The notes beneath the pieces are model-generated. The model ran no database searches. It was not told where the DNA came from and saw only the letters and a list, made by a program, of their open reading frames with translations. DNA of 64,000 nucleotides from contig NZ_JAEVHM010000004.1 of NCBI RefSeq assembly GCF_016802865.1, positions 33,785-97,784 on the forward strand, written 5' to 3'. This DNA is from Micromonospora parastrephiae. Lineage in GTDB: Bacteria; Actinomycetota; Actinomycetes; Mycobacteriales; Micromonosporaceae. Positions within the stretch are counted from its first letter, which is position 1. Each line of letters begins with the position of its first letter. A program made the position numbers and the translations under genes. Shown piece after piece: positions 62,272 to 64,000 of the stretch.

Positions 62272-63673
62272 AGCGGGGCCGGCGGAACCGGGCGCGCTGG
62301 GCGTACGGGACGGTGCAGTCGAAGACCGCCTTCGCCGTCCGCCCATCGGCCGACAGCGCCGGCGAGTAGCCGGTGTGCTGGCTCGGGTCGAGCGGGAAGC
62401 CCTCCCGGTCCGGCAGCACCCGCAGATCCTGGTCGGCCTGGAAGCGGGTCACCATCGCCCACCACAGGTCCTGGTCGGACTCGATGTCGACGTCCTCGCA
62501 CACGCACAGCACCAGCTTGGCCATCCGGAACTGCTCCAGCACCGCCTCGCCCGCCGCACGTACCGCGACGTCGTCCTCCGGGCCGCGCTTCGCCGGCCAC
62601 TGGAGCACCACCATGAGCTGACCGCCGCCCGCGGTGTGGCAGTGCGCCGCGAGGGCCGGCGTGCCACGGCGGCGCAGCAGGTCCAGCACCGCGGCCTCCA
62701 TCCCGAAGCCGAGCAGTATGGACTGCTCGTGCCCGGGACCGGACACCGCCTGCAGGATCGGGCTTTCCCGGGCGGTGATCGCGGTGACCCGGATCAACGG
62801 CAACGAGGGGTGCGCCCGGCCCTGGTAGCCGAGGAACTCCGGCGTGGCCACCGTGCCGTGTCGGCTCTCCGGTGCCCGGTCGGCCAGCAGCTCCCCCTCG
62901 ATGACGTACTCGGCGTGCGCGATGAACTCGGCGTCCACCGTGCGGCAGGGCAGCAGCTCCACCGGCTGACCGGCGAGCCCTCCGGCCACGGCCAGCTCGT
63001 CGAGATCGGACGGCACCAGCGAGGTCGGGCAGCAGGAGGACAGCAGCACCGCCGGGCTCAGGCCGAGGTGGATCGCCACCGGCAACGGACGCCCCCGACG
63101 CAGGGCGGCCTGGTGCGCGAGTTCCAGGTCCCGACCGGGCACCATCCAGATGCTCAGCGTGTCCGACCCCTGCACGCACATCCGGTGCACGGACAGGTTG
63201 CGAACCCCGGTGTCCGGGTCGGTGGCGAGCACCGCGCCGAGGGTCAGGTAGGGCCCGGCGTCCTCGTCGGTGAGGACCGGCACCGGCAGCGCGGTCAGGT
63301 CCAACGGCAGCGTCTCGCGAGGCCAGCGGGTCGGGTCGGGGGCGAGCATCGGCGGGCGGGGCGCGGCCACCGCGGCGAGCAACCGGTGCGGCAGCTCGGC
63401 GGGCGTGCAACCGACCAGGCCGGCGGCGCGTCGGCGGGTGCCGTAGAGCCCCATCAGCACCGCTCGGGTCGGGCCGTGGTCGGGGCGTACCCGGTCGAAG
63501 AGCACCGCCGGACCGGCGCCGGTGGGCGGGGCGGCGGGCGCACCGGCCCAGCGGGCGTAGTGGGCGGAGACGCCGTACCGGGCGGGCAGCTCCGTGGCGA
63601 CCCGGACCAGCTCGCCCGGGAGCGGGTCGAGGGTGGCCAGGGCGTGCCGCAGGTCCACGGGCGGGCGGGTCAT
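62216..63673 (-). CDS. UbiD-family (prenylated-FMN) decarboxylase
   Basis: A 485-residue UbiD-type decarboxylase needing prenylated FMN. Recognisable are RNLSVHRMCVQG (cofactor/metal region), AIHLGLSPAVLL, AEFIAHAEYVIEGELL and TVATPEFLGYQG (catalytic Glu region). Substrates of the family are aromatic or alpha,beta-unsaturated acids. No UbiX partner is visible in the window. ATG 63673 overlaps the chorismate mutase stop by four bases, so the enzyme may act on a chorismate-derived aromatic acid. Confidence 0.87.
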   Translation of the reverse strand: MTRPPVDLRHALATLDPLPGELVRVATELPARYGVSAHYARWAGAPAAPPTGAGPAVLFDRVRPDHGPTRAVLMGLYGTRRRAAGLVGCTPAELPHRLLAAVAAPRPPMLAPDPTRWPRETLPLDLTALPVPVLTDEDAGPYLTLGAVLATDPDTGVRNLSVHRMCVQGSDTLSIWMVPGRDLELAHQAALRRGRPLPVAIHLGLSPAVLLSSCCPTSLVPSDLDELAVAGGLAGQPVELLPCRTVDAEFIAHAEYVIEGELLADRAPESRHGTVATPEFLGYQGRAHPSLPLIRVTAITARESPILQAVSGPGHEQSILLGFGMEAAVLDLLRRRGTPALAAHCHTAGGGQLMVVLQWPAKRGPEDDVAVRAAGEAVLEQFRMAKLVLCVCEDVDIESDQDLWWAMVTRFQADQDLRVLPDREGFPLDPSQHTGYSPALSADGRTAKAVFDCTVPYAQRARFRRPRFTEPSLPAPRRPAAPLPR

Positions 63674-64000
63674 CGGTCTTCCGCCAGCGACGCGGCGGCA
63701 CGGCGGGCCGCCAGCATGTCGAGCTGCATCCGGGTCAACTCGTCGATGAGCGCGCGGTAGGTGCCGACCGCCACGGCCGGCGGCATGCCGTGCCGGTCGG
63801 CCAGGTCGTGCACCCGGTCGAGCACCTGGCGTACCCGGTCGGGTGACCGGACGGTCGCCTCGTCCGTCTTGTGCGCGCTCAGCTCCTGCACCACCCGGGT
63901 GCGCTCGGCCAGCAGGGCGATGATCCGCTCGTCGAGCCCGTCATGGCAGCCCGCAGCTCGGCGATCCGGGCCGGGCCGTCGGCGGCGCCGGCCGGCGGGG
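63670..64000 (-). CDS. Chorismate mutase-like protein (AroQ fold; frame break, truncated by window edge)
   Basis: At least 110 residues of an all-helical AroQ-type protein: ARIAELRAA, DGLDERIIALLAERTRVVQ with the catalytic-type Arg and Lys (LSAHKTDE), and SPDRVRQVLDRVHDLADRHG in the second helix region. It probably converts chorismate to prephenate or acts on an amino-chorismate analogue. The frame breaks at about 63942-63945: one base is missing between LRAA and DGLDER (AT-GAC for ATN-GAC). The 5' end lies outside the window. Coupled to UbiD by a four-base overlap. Confidence 0.75.
   Translation of the reverse strand, partial: PAGRRRRRPGPDRRAAGCHDGLDERIIALLAERTRVVQELSAHKTDEATVRSPDRVRQVLDRVHDLADRHGMPPAVAVGTYRALIDELTRMQLDMLAARRAAASLAEDR

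Overview
The window is high-GC actinobacterial DNA. Strong third-position G/C bias, GGAGG-type ribosome sites, CBM2-tagged secreted polysaccharidases, a two-domain small laccase and a furA-katG pair fit a Micromonosporaceae-like soil or plant-associated actinomycete (genus is inference). No tRNA, rRNA, CRISPR array, insertion sequence or origin was seen.

Layout. 1-6.3 kb: a truncated GH92 alpha-mannosidase, divergent from a CE4 deacetylase with CBM2. 6.4-13 kb: an SDR protein with a zinc-ribbon N terminus, a UPF0303 protein, an FAD monooxygenase, a secreted lipase and a phosphodiester glycosidase. 13.2-20.7 kb: a leftward run of four exported proteins (small laccase, giant ThuA/PQQ-propeller/PKD/DUF1080 protein, cupredoxin, beta-repeat protein). 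21-23.6 kb: polar amino-acid ABC transporter. 24.4-29.9 kb: single-chain acyl-CoA carboxylase. 30-34.3 kb: ECF sigma factor, PepSY protein, membrane protein, secreted beta-propeller. 34.4-39.3 kb: katG-furA, a zinc alcohol dehydrogenase pair and a tiny peptide gene. 39.4-41.7 kb: two-component system and small membrane protein. 41.7-57 kb: a leftward cluster for uptake and conversion of (probably D-amino-acid-containing) peptides. 57.5-60.4 kb: GH11 xylanase with CBM2, then a DGPF protein with an ECF42 sigma factor. 60.8-64 kb: MocR regulator convergent with a UbiD decarboxylase and a chorismate mutase cut by the right edge.

The most interesting system is the 15-kb cluster at 41720-56996. It combines a peptide ABC transporter, a stand-alone S12 serine hydrolase, an S9-S12 two-protease fusion, a PucR regulator, and an M20 deacylase, GNAT acyltransferase and N-acylamino-acid racemase in overlapping order. 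The last three match the known N-succinylation route that turns D- into L-amino acids, so together the genes look like a D-peptide import, hydrolysis and stereo-inversion pathway.

A second theme is a secreted plant-polymer toolkit (GH92, CE4-CBM2, GH11-CBM2, laccase). The CE4 and GH11 promoters share an identical TTCCGGAA-N4-TTGAC element.

Caution: about ten protein-coding regions or sites carry single-base-type frame breaks, mostly in G/C runs or GCCGGC-like contexts. This points to indel errors in the assembly rather than a field of pseudogenes. I annotate those loci as whole genes and give the break positions.
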